From: MADRE2 sp964397015
GTDB lineage: Bacteria > Desulfobacterota > Desulfobacteria > Desulfobacterales > Desulfobacteraceae
Assembly: GCA_964397015.1 (NCBI GenBank)
Contig: CAYNHL010000107.1
Location: 1-12,760, forward strand
Length of the DNA stretch: 12,760 bases
Direction: 5' to 3'
Each line of letters begins with the position of its first letter. The stretch's first letter is position 1. Made by a program: the position numbers and the translations under genes. Below, piece after piece: positions 1-7,456 of the stretch. The notes under the pieces are model-generated. The model was not told the DNA's origin, made no database searches, and saw nothing but the letters and a program-made list of their open reading frames with translations.

Positions 1-967
1 AAACCGCACACTCATCCCCGATATTGGCGCCGGGTGCAATTCCCAGTCCTCCGACCTGGGCGGCAAGGGCATCTGATATATAGTCTCCGTTCAGGTTAGG
101 ACAGGCAATCACATCAAACATTTTGGGCCGCAGCAGCACTTCGGCAAAAACCATGTCCGCAATCCGGTCCCTGATCAGCACCCTGCCCTGCGGCAAAATA
201 CCCTCATGTTTTTCATACAGCCTGTCCTCTGTGATCACCCGGTCGCCGAAAGTATCGATGGCCGCTTCATAGCCCCATTTCCGAAATCCACCTTCGGTAA
301 ATTTCATGATATTGCCCTTGTGCATCAGGGTTACACTGGGGCGATCATTATCCAGGGCATACTGAACCGCCTTGATGACAAGGCGTTTTGTCCGTTCAGG
401 CGACATGGGCTTGATGCCTATGGCACAGGATTGTGACAGGGTACAACCAAGATCGTTGTTCAGCATGTCAAGCACCCTGCCTGCTCCACTGGAGCCTGAC
501 GCCCATTCTACACCGGCATACAGATCTTCGGTGTTTTCCCTGAAAACCACGATATCTACATCTTCCGGATGCTTTACCGGGACAGGCACCGGAGGATAAT
601 ACCGGACCGGCCGGATACATGCATACAGGTCCAGTGCCTGGCGGATACGGACATTCAGGCTCCGGATGCCCCGGCCCACAGGTGTTGCCAGCGGACCTTT
701 TATGGCAACTTTATGCATTCGTATGTCAACAAGCACCCGGTCATCCAGCCACTGCCCGGTTGCATCAAAGGATTTTTCACCGGCCAGCAGCTCGACCCAT
801 GCTATCTGCCGGCTTCCATGATAGGCATGGTGAACAGCCGTATCGATAACGTTCCTGGCCGCAGGCCAAATATCTTTTCCGATCCCGTCTCCCTCTATAA
901 AAGGGATGGCCGGAAAATCGGGGACACAAAGTCCCCGGGGTCCTTGACTTATAAGTTGTTCTCCCAT
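1..967 (-). CDS. icd: NADP-type isocitrate dehydrogenase, C-terminus cut by the window edge
   Basis: Oxidative decarboxylation of isocitrate to 2-oxoglutarate in the TCA cycle, cytoplasmic. The 322 visible codons run without a stop off the left edge; the family is about 400-420 residues, so roughly 80-95 are missing. Seen: FIEGDGIG at 23-30, GIRSLNVRIRQ at 100-110, FRENTEDLYAG at 142-152, HKGNIMKFTEGGF further on, and CPNLNGDYISDALAAQ near the visible end with the metal-binding Asp pair. Ser103, Arg109, Arg119 and Arg143 match E. coli Ser113, Arg119, Arg129 and Arg153 at a constant offset of 10, which identifies the E. coli-type NADP enzyme rather than isopropylmalate dehydrogenase. The ATG at 967-965 shares one base with the rlmB stop (TGATG) and has AGGAG about 8 bases upstream, so it is coupled to rlmB. 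Cofactor choice is inferred from family resemblance; the C-terminal NADP-binding residues are outside the window. Confidence 0.95.
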   Translation of the reverse strand, partial: MGEQLISQGPRGLCVPDFPAIPFIEGDGIGKDIWPAARNVIDTAVHHAYHGSRQIAWVELLAGEKSFDATGQWLDDRVLVDIRMHKVAIKGPLATPVGRGIRSLNVRIRQALDLYACIRPVRYYPPVPVPVKHPEDVDIVVFRENTEDLYAGVEWASGSSGAGRVLDMLNNDLGCTLSQSCAIGIKPMSPERTKRLVIKAVQYALDNDRPSVTLMHKGNIMKFTEGGFRKWGYEAAIDTFGDRVITEDRLYEKHEGILPQGRVLIRDRIADMVFAEVLLRPKMFDVIACPNLNGDYISDALAAQVGGLGIAPGANIGDECAV

Positions 968-1737
968 CAATTGACTCCTGCTGCATGAATTTTTCGCTGC
1001 CGGACAACTTCATACATGGCAATACCGCCGGCAACAGATGCATTTAACGATCCGACCGGCCCTTTGACAGGCAGCGTAATTAAAAAATCACACTGTTTTT
1101 TTACCAGCGGCCGTATGCCTTTATGTTCCGAACCCACCACCAGGGCAAAGGGCCCTGTCATATCCGCATCGTACAACGGGGTATCGCCTGCCGCATCAAG
1201 TCCGCCGACCCATACACCGCTTTCCTTGAGCTGCTGAAGGCAGGCTGCCGTATTGGTCATGACATATATATCCGTATGCTCCATGGCACCTGCCGAACTC
1301 CTGGAAACTGCCGGTGAAGGCGGCACGGTCCGGTCTTTAGGTATGAACACGGCATCTGCACCTGCACAAAGGGCGGTACGGATCAATGCCCCCATGTTGT
1401 GAGGATCTTCCATTGTCTCCAGCACCAGAACAAACAGGGCGCCGTTTGTCTTGTCCATGCTGCCTTTAAACCGGGACGCAGGCATGAGCGGAAACCGGCC
1501 GGCCTCGAGTACAACTCCCTGGTGGGTTCCTCCGTTTGAAGCAGTATCCAGTGTCTTTGAATCGGTTTCCTTTACCGGTACAAAATATTTTTGTGCAAGG
1601 GTCCGGATAAAATCGTTTCGTTTTCCTGTTTTCCCCCTTGAAACAAGCACCTGGTAACAGATCCGCCGGCCGGCTTTCAAGGCTTCCCTCACACAATGGT
1701 AACCGTAAAGAATTTCTATTTTTTCCTGCGGCGGCAA
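967..1737 (-). CDS. rlmB: 23S rRNA (guanosine-2'-O-)-methyltransferase, SpoU/TrmH family
   Basis: SAM-dependent 2'-O-methylation of a guanosine in 23S rRNA (Gm2251 in E. coli). The 256-residue product has the RlmB layout. An N-terminal substrate-binding domain at about 7-80 begins with ILYGYHCVREAL and ends with HQGVVLEA. A SPOUT methyltransferase domain follows at about 100-250, with motif 1 around DPHNMGALIRTA (Asn114, Arg120), motif 2 LVVGSEHKGI (199-208, Glu204) and motif 3 LPVKGPVGSLNASVAGGI (222-239, Ser230, Asn232), which forms the trefoil knot. The start appears to be TTG at 1737, two bases after the gmk stop; no better ATG lies before the conserved LYGYH, and AAGGA sits about 12 bases upstream inside gmk. 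The gene overlaps icd by one base. A tRNA TrmH role is less likely because the N-terminal RlmB domain is present. Confidence 0.93.
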   Translation of the reverse strand: MPPQEKIEILYGYHCVREALKAGRRICYQVLVSRGKTGKRNDFIRTLAQKYFVPVKETDSKTLDTASNGGTHQGVVLEAGRFPLMPASRFKGSMDKTNGALFVLVLETMEDPHNMGALIRTALCAGADAVFIPKDRTVPPSPAVSRSSAGAMEHTDIYVMTNTAACLQQLKESGVWVGGLDAAGDTPLYDADMTGPFALVVGSEHKGIRPLVKKQCDFLITLPVKGPVGSLNASVAGGIAMYEVVRQRKIHAAGVN

Positions 1738-1739
1738 AT

Positions 1740-2318
1740 TTATGACAGTTCCTTTTTAAATATTTCGATCAACCGGGTCCTGGCCTCGTTTAAATCATCG
1801 TTAACAATGCAATACCGGTAGGCATCTTTTTGCTCCATTTCGTTTTGTGCATTTTCAAGCCGCCTGCGGATCACTTCATCACTGTCTGTTCCTCTTTGTT
1901 TCAGGCGATGTTCCAGGACTTCAAGGCTGGGCGGCATGATGAAAATGGTTACAGTATCAGGATAATTCTGTTTTACCTGGCAGGCACCCTGGACATCGAT
2001 TTCCAAAAGCAGGTGGACACCTGACCGGATCGCATCGAGCGCCTTTTCCATATGGGTACCGTAATAATGACCGTGTACTTTAGCCCATTCCAGCCATTGG
2101 CCCTTGTCTATTCCGGCTTTAAACTCGGCCGGGCTGATAAAGAAATAATCCCGGCCGTCCACTTCTCCAAAACGTGGTGGACGGGTGGTGTGGGACACGG
2201 AATAAACCACCTGGGGAAAAGTATCTAAAACAGCCCGGGTCAATGTGGTTTTGCCGGCTCCGGACGGCGCGGAGATCACGAATATTTTAGCTGATGGCTT
2301 ATTGCCGGATGATGTCAT
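1740..2318 (-). CDS. gmk: guanylate kinase
   Basis: Phosphorylates GMP to GDP with ATP in the cytoplasm. The 192 residues fit the usual 185-207. Seen: P-loop SAPSGAGKTT at 16-25 (Lys23); GMP-binding region SVSHTTRPPRFGEVDGRDYFF at 40-60, given here by its key residues Ser42, Thr44, Arg46, Arg49 and Tyr58; EWAKVHGHYYGT at 77-88; LLLEIDVQGA at 103-112; and the lid region RQRGTDSDEVIRRRL at about 141-154. The ATG at 2318 overlaps the remA-like stop in an ATGA, so translation is probably coupled. The rlmB start lies two bases past its stop. Its place after yicC and remA matches the order known from Firmicutes. Confidence 0.96.
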   Translation of the reverse strand: MTSSGNKPSAKIFVISAPSGAGKTTLTRAVLDTFPQVVYSVSHTTRPPRFGEVDGRDYFFISPAEFKAGIDKGQWLEWAKVHGHYYGTHMEKALDAIRSGVHLLLEIDVQGACQVKQNYPDTVTIFIMPPSLEVLEHRLKQRGTDSDEVIRRRLENAQNEMEQKDAYRYCIVNDDLNEARTRLIEIFKKELS

Positions 2319-2605
2319 GTTTTTTTCTTCTCTTCGGGTTGATCTTTTGGAGGCTGTTCTTTTGTAAGGATTGAAAACCGCTGGGAAATTGTTTCCGCCT
2401 GTATGGCCGATAAAATGACATGATTGGAATCGGTAATCACCATGGCCCGTGTTTTCCTTCCATGGGTTACGTCGATCAGGCGCTTTTCATCCCTGGCCTC
2501 ATCTTTCAGGCGTTTCATGGGGGATGAATTCGGTGACAGGATTGTCACCACCCGGTCGGCCACTACCGTATTGCCAAAACCAATATTCAACAAGAGGGTT
2601 TCCAT
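2315..2605 (-). CDS. remA: RemA/ExtA-like DUF370 family protein
   Basis: A 96-residue homologue of RemA, the DNA-binding activator of extracellular-matrix genes in Bacillus subtilis. Seen: LLLNIGFGNTVVADRVV at 4-20, ILSPNSSPMKRLKDEARD at 22-39, LIDVTHGRKTRAMVITDS at 43-60, HVILSAIQAETISQRF at 62-77, then a charged Lys/Glu/Pro-rich tail. Numbering lines up with B. subtilis RemA, and Arg18 and Pro29, which I recall as sites of loss-of-function mutations there, are both kept. The start at 2605 has AGGTGA five bases upstream. The gene sits 29 bases after yicC and overlaps gmk by four. Family membership is clear; matrix control in this organism is not shown, and its targets cannot be read from the window. 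Confidence 0.88.
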   Translation of the reverse strand: METLLLNIGFGNTVVADRVVTILSPNSSPMKRLKDEARDEKRLIDVTHGRKTRAMVITDSNHVILSAIQAETISQRFSILTKEQPPKDQPEEKKKT

Positions 2606-2634
2606 CTGGTCACCTGCCTGATTGCGGTTTACAG

Positions 2635-3516
2635 TTATTCAATGTTCTGGACCTGTTCCCTTATCTGTTCAAGAACCGATTTAAGGGCCACCACCCGGTG
2701 GGACAACTCAGAGCTGCCGGCCTTGGATCCAATGGTATTGAATTCGCGCCCGAACTCCTGAATCATGAACCCAAGCTGCCTTCCGGACGGTTCCATAGAA
2801 GATAAAAATGCCCTGAACTGCTTTACGTGGCTGTGAAGTCTTACAATTTCTTCTGAAACATCTGATTTGTCCGACAAAATTGCGGCCTCCTGTGCCAGCC
2901 GGGATGGATCTATATCCTGGGTATCCCTTGTCAGCCAGGCAATTTTTTCCATCAATCTTGCTTTGTAATGTTCAGGAATCGCCCGGGCCATTGTTTCAAT
3001 TTCTCCAAGGCTTTCTTCAATGACAAAAATGCGCTGTTCAAGATCCTGCTTGAGATTACGGCCTTCAGCTTTTCGCATGTCATCCAGTTTTCGGGCGGCA
3101 TCGGTGACTGCCCCGGACACGGCGGCCCACAACAGGTCTGTATTGATTTCTTTCACGCGGGGCAGGATTATATCTCTTCCGGCAAGGACCTGGTCCAGAG
3201 TCACGGGAGACGAAATCCCCAGCATGGTCTTAAGATCGTTCAAGGCATTGAAAAAGGACAGTGCCTTTTGTTCATCAACGGCAAACCGGTCCTCGTCCGG
3301 CTCGTTGTCCTCGATGCGTATCCGGATTTCGATCCGCCCCCTGTGATGAAAGGCCGTGATAATCTTTTTGATCTCATCTTCAAAGGCCTGGCAGCTTTCC
3401 GGCATATGGAAAACCAAGTCCAGGTATCTTGAATTATAGGACCGGATGGTCACCATTGCCAGGATATTATCCCGGACAACCGTGGTTTCGGCAAAAGCCG
3501 TCATGCTTTTTATCAT
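2635..3516 (-). CDS. yicC: YicC/YloC-family endoribonuclease
   Basis: The YicC/YloC family is described as endoribonucleases and stress-survival proteins; E. coli YicC is linked to degradation of the small RNA RyhB. The product is 293 residues. The N-terminal domain opens with MIKSMTAFAE and keeps RSYNSRYLDL at about 25-34 and RGRIEIRIRI near 59-68. The C-terminal domain keeps GRQLGFMIQEFGREFNTIGS and ends exactly with the family signature REQVQNIE. The reading frame is open further upstream (to 3549), but I chose ATG 3516 because it gives the conserved N-terminus, overlaps the preceding stop as ATGA, and has AAGGTG six bases upstream. The RNA target here is unknown. Confidence 0.93.
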   Translation of the reverse strand: MIKSMTAFAETTVVRDNILAMVTIRSYNSRYLDLVFHMPESCQAFEDEIKKIITAFHHRGRIEIRIRIEDNEPDEDRFAVDEQKALSFFNALNDLKTMLGISSPVTLDQVLAGRDIILPRVKEINTDLLWAAVSGAVTDAARKLDDMRKAEGRNLKQDLEQRIFVIEESLGEIETMARAIPEHYKARLMEKIAWLTRDTQDIDPSRLAQEAAILSDKSDVSEEIVRLHSHVKQFRAFLSSMEPSGRQLGFMIQEFGREFNTIGSKAGSSELSHRVVALKSVLEQIREQVQNIE

Positions 3517-4055
3517 GGTTTCACCTTTTTTTGCTGGTGCAGATCCCATTTATATTTCTGCCGTACTTTTTTCAAAAAATGAATCACGGGAGGCGATGCA
3601 TAGTCCGGATAGGTCCAGTCCAGAGGAACAAACTGTTTGTTCCGGTATAAAAGTGTCAGATCGGCATATACCCGGCTGCCGATATATATCCTGTGGGCAA
3701 AATCCTTTCCAGTGGCCAGGATAAAACGTGATGACAGCATGCAGCCCGGATCGATATTGACCTGGCGGTTGGCGTTTTCCATAAAAAGGGTCTCGACTTC
3801 ATTGGTCAAAAGCTTGATCCTGCCTAAGCTCCCCTGGTCAACAAGCTGTTGAAACACTGCAAACCGCCTGAACAAGGGAGCTCCCATCTCATTTTCATAA
3901 TAAGATGTAAAATCGAACTCCAGCCATTTGCTGACCATGTCCAGGGGACCGCCGACATGCTCGAGTTCTTCCATCACCTGGCTGCACAGTTCTTTTCTGG
4001 ACGTCAAAATGCCTATTACCAGCTTGGCCGGATCGGGGGGTGCAAGCGTACTCAT
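3513..4055 (-). CDS. DUF4416 family protein, function unknown
   Basis: I recognise the 180-residue product as DUF4416, a family seen mainly in Desulfobacterota and relatives; no biochemical role is known to me. Conserved-looking blocks are PAKLVIGILTS at 9-19, LEFDFTSYYENEMG at 45-58, VNIDPGCMLSSRFILAT at 99-115, KDFAHRIYIGSRVYADLTL at 117-135 and LDWTYPDY at 145-152. There are no signal peptide, membrane segments or zinc clusters, so it is probably cytoplasmic. The many acidic, Tyr and His residues in conserved blocks suggest an enzyme or ligand-binding fold, but this is inference. It overlaps both neighbours by 3-4 bases, indicating tight coupling between the zinc ribbon and yicC. Confidence 0.85.
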   Translation of the reverse strand: MSTLAPPDPAKLVIGILTSRKELCSQVMEELEHVGGPLDMVSKWLEFDFTSYYENEMGAPLFRRFAVFQQLVDQGSLGRIKLLTNEVETLFMENANRQVNIDPGCMLSSRFILATGKDFAHRIYIGSRVYADLTLLYRNKQFVPLDWTYPDYASPPVIHFLKKVRQKYKWDLHQQKKVKP

Positions 4056-4225
4056 TTTGAGACCGGTTTTGCCTCTTCAATAAGCATTATGGGGATATCG
4101 TCCTTTATCTCGTACATCAGGGAGCATCGATCACAGATCAGTCCGTCCCCCTTGTCGTTGAGGTATATATCCCCCTTGCATTTGGGGCATGCCAGAATAT
4201 CGAGCAGTTCTTTGGAAACAGCCAT
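4052..4225 (-). CDS. Trm112/YcaR-like small zinc-ribbon protein
   Basis: A 57-residue protein of the Trm112/UPF0434 (YcaR) type. Two CxxC pairs, Cys13-Pro-Lys-Cys16 and Cys31-Asp-Arg-Cys34, form a probable zinc knuckle; the start KELLDILACPKCKGDI and the end YEIKDDIPIML are typical. Trm112 in archaea and eukaryotes activates methyltransferases; the bacterial partner is less clear. Two adjacent in-frame ATGs exist (4228 and 4225); I prefer 4225 because AGGAG at 4237-4233 is then seven bases away. It lies 18 bases after msbA and its stop overlaps the DUF4416 start (ATGA). In E. coli ycaR is also near msbA and lpxK, which supports an old link with envelope genes. Confidence 0.88.
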   Translation of the reverse strand: MAVSKELLDILACPKCKGDIYLNDKGDGLICDRCSLMYEIKDDIPIMLIEEAKPVSK

Positions 4226-4243
4226 CATCCTTCTCCTGTAATA

Positions 4244-6016
4244 TCAGGTTATAACCTCGTCAGCGCCTGTTTTACCATGCAGGGTCTGCAGGGTATAATA
4301 GGCCCCTTTCATCGCCATCATCTCTTCATGGGTGCCCTGTTCAATTATTTCACCATCCTTGAGCAGGATGATGCGGTCCGCATATTCTATTGTGGACATG
4401 CGGTGGGCAATTACAAATGTTGTCCTGCCTGTCATCAGGTTTTTCAATGCTTTCTGCACTATCTGCTCCGCCTGGGCGTCCAGTGCGGATGTAGCCTCAT
4501 CCAGAATCAGTATGGGTGCATCTTTGATCAGGGCCCTTGCAATGCATATCCGCTGTTTTTCTCCGCCCGACAGCCGGGACCCGAGCTCACCGATAATCGT
4601 ATCGAACCCTTTTGGAAATCCCCGGATGAAGTCATAGGCATAGGCGGCTTTTGCCGCAGATTCGATCTGGTCATCCGTGGCATCCATCCTGCCGTAACGG
4701 ATGTTGTCCCTGACCGTTTCATTGAACAAAATGGGTTCCTGTGTGACAATGGACACACGTCCCCGCAGGGATTTGAGCGACAGGTCCCTCACATCATACC
4801 CCCCGACCAGCACCCTGCCTGCACTGACATCGTAAAGCCTGGGAATCAGGTTGACCAGTGAGGTCTTGCCGCCGCCGGACATGCCCACCACCGCCAGCAC
4901 CTCACCTTTTTTGACCGTAAGGTTAATATGTCTGAGAACCGGCGCGTCCTGGGGGCTGTAGGCAAAAGATACATTGTCGAAAGTGACTTCATAGGATTTT
5001 TCAGGCAGTGTCACGGGTGATTCTTTTTCAACGATGTCGGATTCTTCCTCCAGGACATCAAAAATACGGGATGCGGCTGCAAATCCTTCCTGGATAATGT
5101 TGTTGAGCCTTGAAAGCTTTTTGACCGGATCATACAGCATCATGACAGCCGCCAGAAAGGAAAAAAAAGTACCCGGCGTGTTGACGCCGTTGATCACCTG
5201 CATTCCGCCGATATAAATCACGATGGCAATGGCCAGTCCGCCCATGAATTCCATGACCGGAGACGACAGGGCAACCGCCTTCATCTTGCTCATTTCAAAG
5301 GAAAACAATGACTGTGTTTTTTCCTTGAATCTTTCTTTTTCAAAATCCTCGAGACTAAAAATTTTAATTATCTTGCTGCCTGTAAAGGTTTCATGCAGAA
5401 ATGAATTCAGCACAGCCATGGTTTCCTGTGATCCTGTTGAAAATTTCCTGACCCTGCGGCCGAAAAGCACAATGGGGTAAAATGCGACAGGCAGAATGAC
5501 AATCGCGCCGCAGGCCAGCTGCCAGTTCTGGTAAAAAATGACCCCTGTCAGGGCAATAACGGTTCCAACGTCACGTATCACATTGGTAATGGCCATTGAA
5601 ACCATTCCCTTGACAATGTTCACATCATTGGTCACCCTGGCCATGAGCACGCCGGTTTTTTCCCTGTGCAGAAAGGAAATGGGCAGGTCCATTACCTTGT
5701 CATACAGCGAGTCCCTGAATTCCTTGATGATCTTTTCTCCTACAAAATTCATCAAAAATTCCTGGCCATAGGCACCCACACCCTTGATAAAAAAAATCAA
5801 AATGGCCATAAGGGGTAAAAACAGCAGCATCTTTTTGTCTTTGTTGATAAAGATATTGTCAAATACCGGTTCGACCAGGTAGGCGGTCAACCCTGTTGCC
5901 GCACCGAAAATCACCATGCAGAAAGCCGCTACCAGCAGGTATTTCCAGTATCTGAATACAATGGACAGAATTTTTTTCCGGCGGGTTCTGGATATCACCG
6001 ATGATGTGGATTTCAT
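4244..6016 (-). CDS. msbA: lipid A export ABC transporter MsbA (fused permease and ATPase)
   Basis: Inner-membrane half-transporter that works as a homodimer to flip lipid A-core to the periplasmic leaflet. The 590 residues match the family (about 580). The membrane domain at about 20-310 has hydrophobic segments near 26-47, 63-83, 146-162, 167-185, 256-275 and 283-296. The ATPase domain at about 343-585 has Walker A GMSGGGKT (378-385), Q-loop VTQEP (424-428), signature LSGGE (482-486), Walker B ILILDE (502-507) with Glu507, and switch His538. The ATG at 6016 has no convincing Shine-Dalgarno, and no other in-frame ATG precedes the first membrane helix. It heads the run of minus-strand genes and diverges from waaA, which supports MsbA over a generic multidrug exporter. 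Confidence 0.92.
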   Translation of the reverse strand: MKSTSSVISRTRRKKILSIVFRYWKYLLVAAFCMVIFGAATGLTAYLVEPVFDNIFINKDKKMLLFLPLMAILIFFIKGVGAYGQEFLMNFVGEKIIKEFRDSLYDKVMDLPISFLHREKTGVLMARVTNDVNIVKGMVSMAITNVIRDVGTVIALTGVIFYQNWQLACGAIVILPVAFYPIVLFGRRVRKFSTGSQETMAVLNSFLHETFTGSKIIKIFSLEDFEKERFKEKTQSLFSFEMSKMKAVALSSPVMEFMGGLAIAIVIYIGGMQVINGVNTPGTFFSFLAAVMMLYDPVKKLSRLNNIIQEGFAAASRIFDVLEEESDIVEKESPVTLPEKSYEVTFDNVSFAYSPQDAPVLRHINLTVKKGEVLAVVGMSGGGKTSLVNLIPRLYDVSAGRVLVGGYDVRDLSLKSLRGRVSIVTQEPILFNETVRDNIRYGRMDATDDQIESAAKAAYAYDFIRGFPKGFDTIIGELGSRLSGGEKQRICIARALIKDAPILILDEATSALDAQAEQIVQKALKNLMTGRTTFVIAHRMSTIEYADRIILLKDGEIIEQGTHEEMMAMKGAYYTLQTLHGKTGADEVIT

Positions 6017-6021
6017 AACCG

Positions 6022-6050
6022 TATATTTAATAAAACTATGGTATTGTCAA
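6022..6050 (-). promoter_or_regulatory. possible msbA operon promoter
   Basis: On the minus strand a perfect TTGACA (6050-6045) is followed after 17 bases by AATATA (6027-6022), a poor -10. Initiation about seven bases further would fall on the msbA ATG, implying a leaderless transcript. This would fit the absent ribosome-binding site, but the weak -10 keeps this speculative. Confidence 0.3.
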
Positions 6051-6062
6051 TATCAAAAAAAA

Positions 6063-6081
6063 ATGAGAGATTTACTCTCAT
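6063..6081. repeat. perfect inverted repeat overlapping the waaA start codon
   Basis: ATGAGAG (6063-6069) and CTCTCAT (6075-6081) are perfect complements around a five-base loop, ATTTA. The right arm includes the first two bases of the waaA ATG at 6080, and the left arm contains GAGAG, the only purine-rich candidate ribosome-binding site. In mRNA the hairpin could hide both; as DNA it could be an operator. The repeat is certain, its function is not. Confidence 0.6.
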
Positions 6082-7424
6082 GACAAAAAATGTCTTTATA
6101 CCCAATTTTTTAAAGCTTTACAATATGCTGTGGGCCGGTGCACTCCCTTTTCTGAAAAAAAGCAGGCGCCTGGCACAGGGGTTCAGCCAGAGAACAACCT
6201 CAGGTCACCTTTGTCCCGCCGATATATGGATACAGGGTTCATCGGCAGGTGAAGCACTGCTGGCGGTCAAGATACTGTCGCAACTGTCCTCTGATACTCC
6301 CTTGAGGGTACTGGTAACCACCACGACCCGCCAGGGCCTCGAAGTGTTGTCCAGGGCACGGGCCAATGGCCGTATACCCTCACATATCAGCATGCAGGCC
6401 GCCTTTTGTCCCTTTGACATGCCCGATGTCATCACGGACGTGGTAACCGCTGTATCACCGGCTGTAGCGGTGCTGCTCGAAACCGAGTTATGGCCTGCAA
6501 TGCTTTTTTGCCTGCGGCGGCAGCATGTAAAAATCCTTGTTGTAAATGCAAGGCTTTCCAAAAAAAGTTTTCTTTTATATTCAAAAACAAGGTGGTTCTG
6601 GCAGCTGTTCACACCGAACCGTATCCTGGCAACGAGCACCGAGGATGCCAGGCGGTTCAGACATCTGTTTCCCGATGCCTCCGTCTCCAAAATGCCCAAT
6701 ATCAAATTCGATACCGTTGTCACCAGCGAGCCGGACAGCCTGTCCGTTCATGGCGGCCATTTTTCCCGGCTCATCGATACCGGGGCACCGTTTACGGTTC
6801 TTGCATCCATCCGCAAAGAAGAAGAGAACCAGGTGATGGATATCCTCAAATACCTGACCCATCATTTCCCGGCCCAGACCATTGCTCTGTTTCCCCGTCA
6901 CATGCACAGGATCGATGCCTGGAAGGAAAAACTGGCCCGCAGCAACCTGAACTGGCAGCTCAAGTCCGACATAGGTTTGCACCAGATTTTTTTTAAAGTT
7001 ATTTTATGGGATCATTTCGGCGAGCTGAACCGGGCCTTTGATATTGCCACCTGTGCTTTTGTCGGNNNNNNNNNNAAGGCCGACGCGGGCGGTGGGCGGC
7101 GGTCTGGCCCTGGCCGGGTGCGCCTTTGTCGGCGGCAGTCTCAAGCCCCTTGGCGGGCACAATTTCCTCGAACCTCTCGTCAAGGGGGTCGTGACCGTCA
7201 CCGGACCTCACCTTGATGATTTCAAATGGGTGCCAGGCGATTTGTTCGACCAGGGCATCCTGTTCAAAGAGGCTGGCTGGGAAGATGTTGCGTGCAAAAT
7301 GGTATCGATACTCAAAAATCCACCTGACCGTCAGCATGTCCGGGAGAGGGCCCGGCAGTACATTATGAGACACCGGGGCGGGGCACAAACCGCTTGTGAT
7401 GAAATCAAAAAGGCCCTTGGCTGA
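6080..7424 (+). CDS. waaA: 3-deoxy-D-manno-octulosonic acid (Kdo) transferase, interrupted by an assembly gap
   Basis: Transfers Kdo from CMP-Kdo to the lipid A precursor at the cytoplasmic face of the inner membrane. The N-terminal glycosyltransferase half shows a hydrophobic anchor (about 10-25), IWIQGSSAGEALLAVKIL (about 50-67) and LLETELWPAMLF; the C-terminal half shows FGELNRAFDIATCAFVG before the gap and CAFVGGSLKPLGGHNFLEP and GPHLDDF after it. The N run at 7066-7075 shifts the frame; after it the gene reads in frame from 7077 to the TGA at 7422-7424. If the two copies of CAFVG are merged (removing 7066-7132) the gene is 1278 bases, 425 residues, the usual family length, so it is probably intact in the genome. 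The ATG at 6080 is the best start; an ATG at 6038 gives an extra 14 residues of poor character. Gln37 lies where the catalytic Glu is expected. Confidence 0.88.
7066..7075. other. assembly gap (10 N)
   Basis: Ten undetermined bases inside waaA. The size is evidently a placeholder, since the reading frame differs on the two sides. The flanks encode the same motif twice with different codons (see findings), so the true distance is probably negative. Confidence 0.97.
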
Positions 7425-7456
7425 CCCCATTTTACTCACCAACTGTGAAAGCTGAG

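Noticed and set aside
569..988. Open plus-strand frame of 139 codons opposite icd
   Set aside because: The minus strand encodes a clear isocitrate dehydrogenase throughout; this frame has no recognisable domain and is a shadow.
3517..3549. Longer yicC start at 3549
   Set aside because: The extra 11 residues lie inside the DUF4416 gene, are not family-like, and the ATG at 3516 has a good ribosome-binding site and the conserved MIKSMTAFAE start.
7077..7424. waaA as a true pseudogene or frameshift
   Set aside because: The frame change coincides with the N run of placeholder length, and merging the repeated motif restores a full-length frame.
7425..7456. ACTCA...TGAGT inverted repeat between convergent waaA and gpsA as a shared terminator
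   Set aside because: Only five base pairs with a 14-base loop and no T-run on either strand, so too weak to call.
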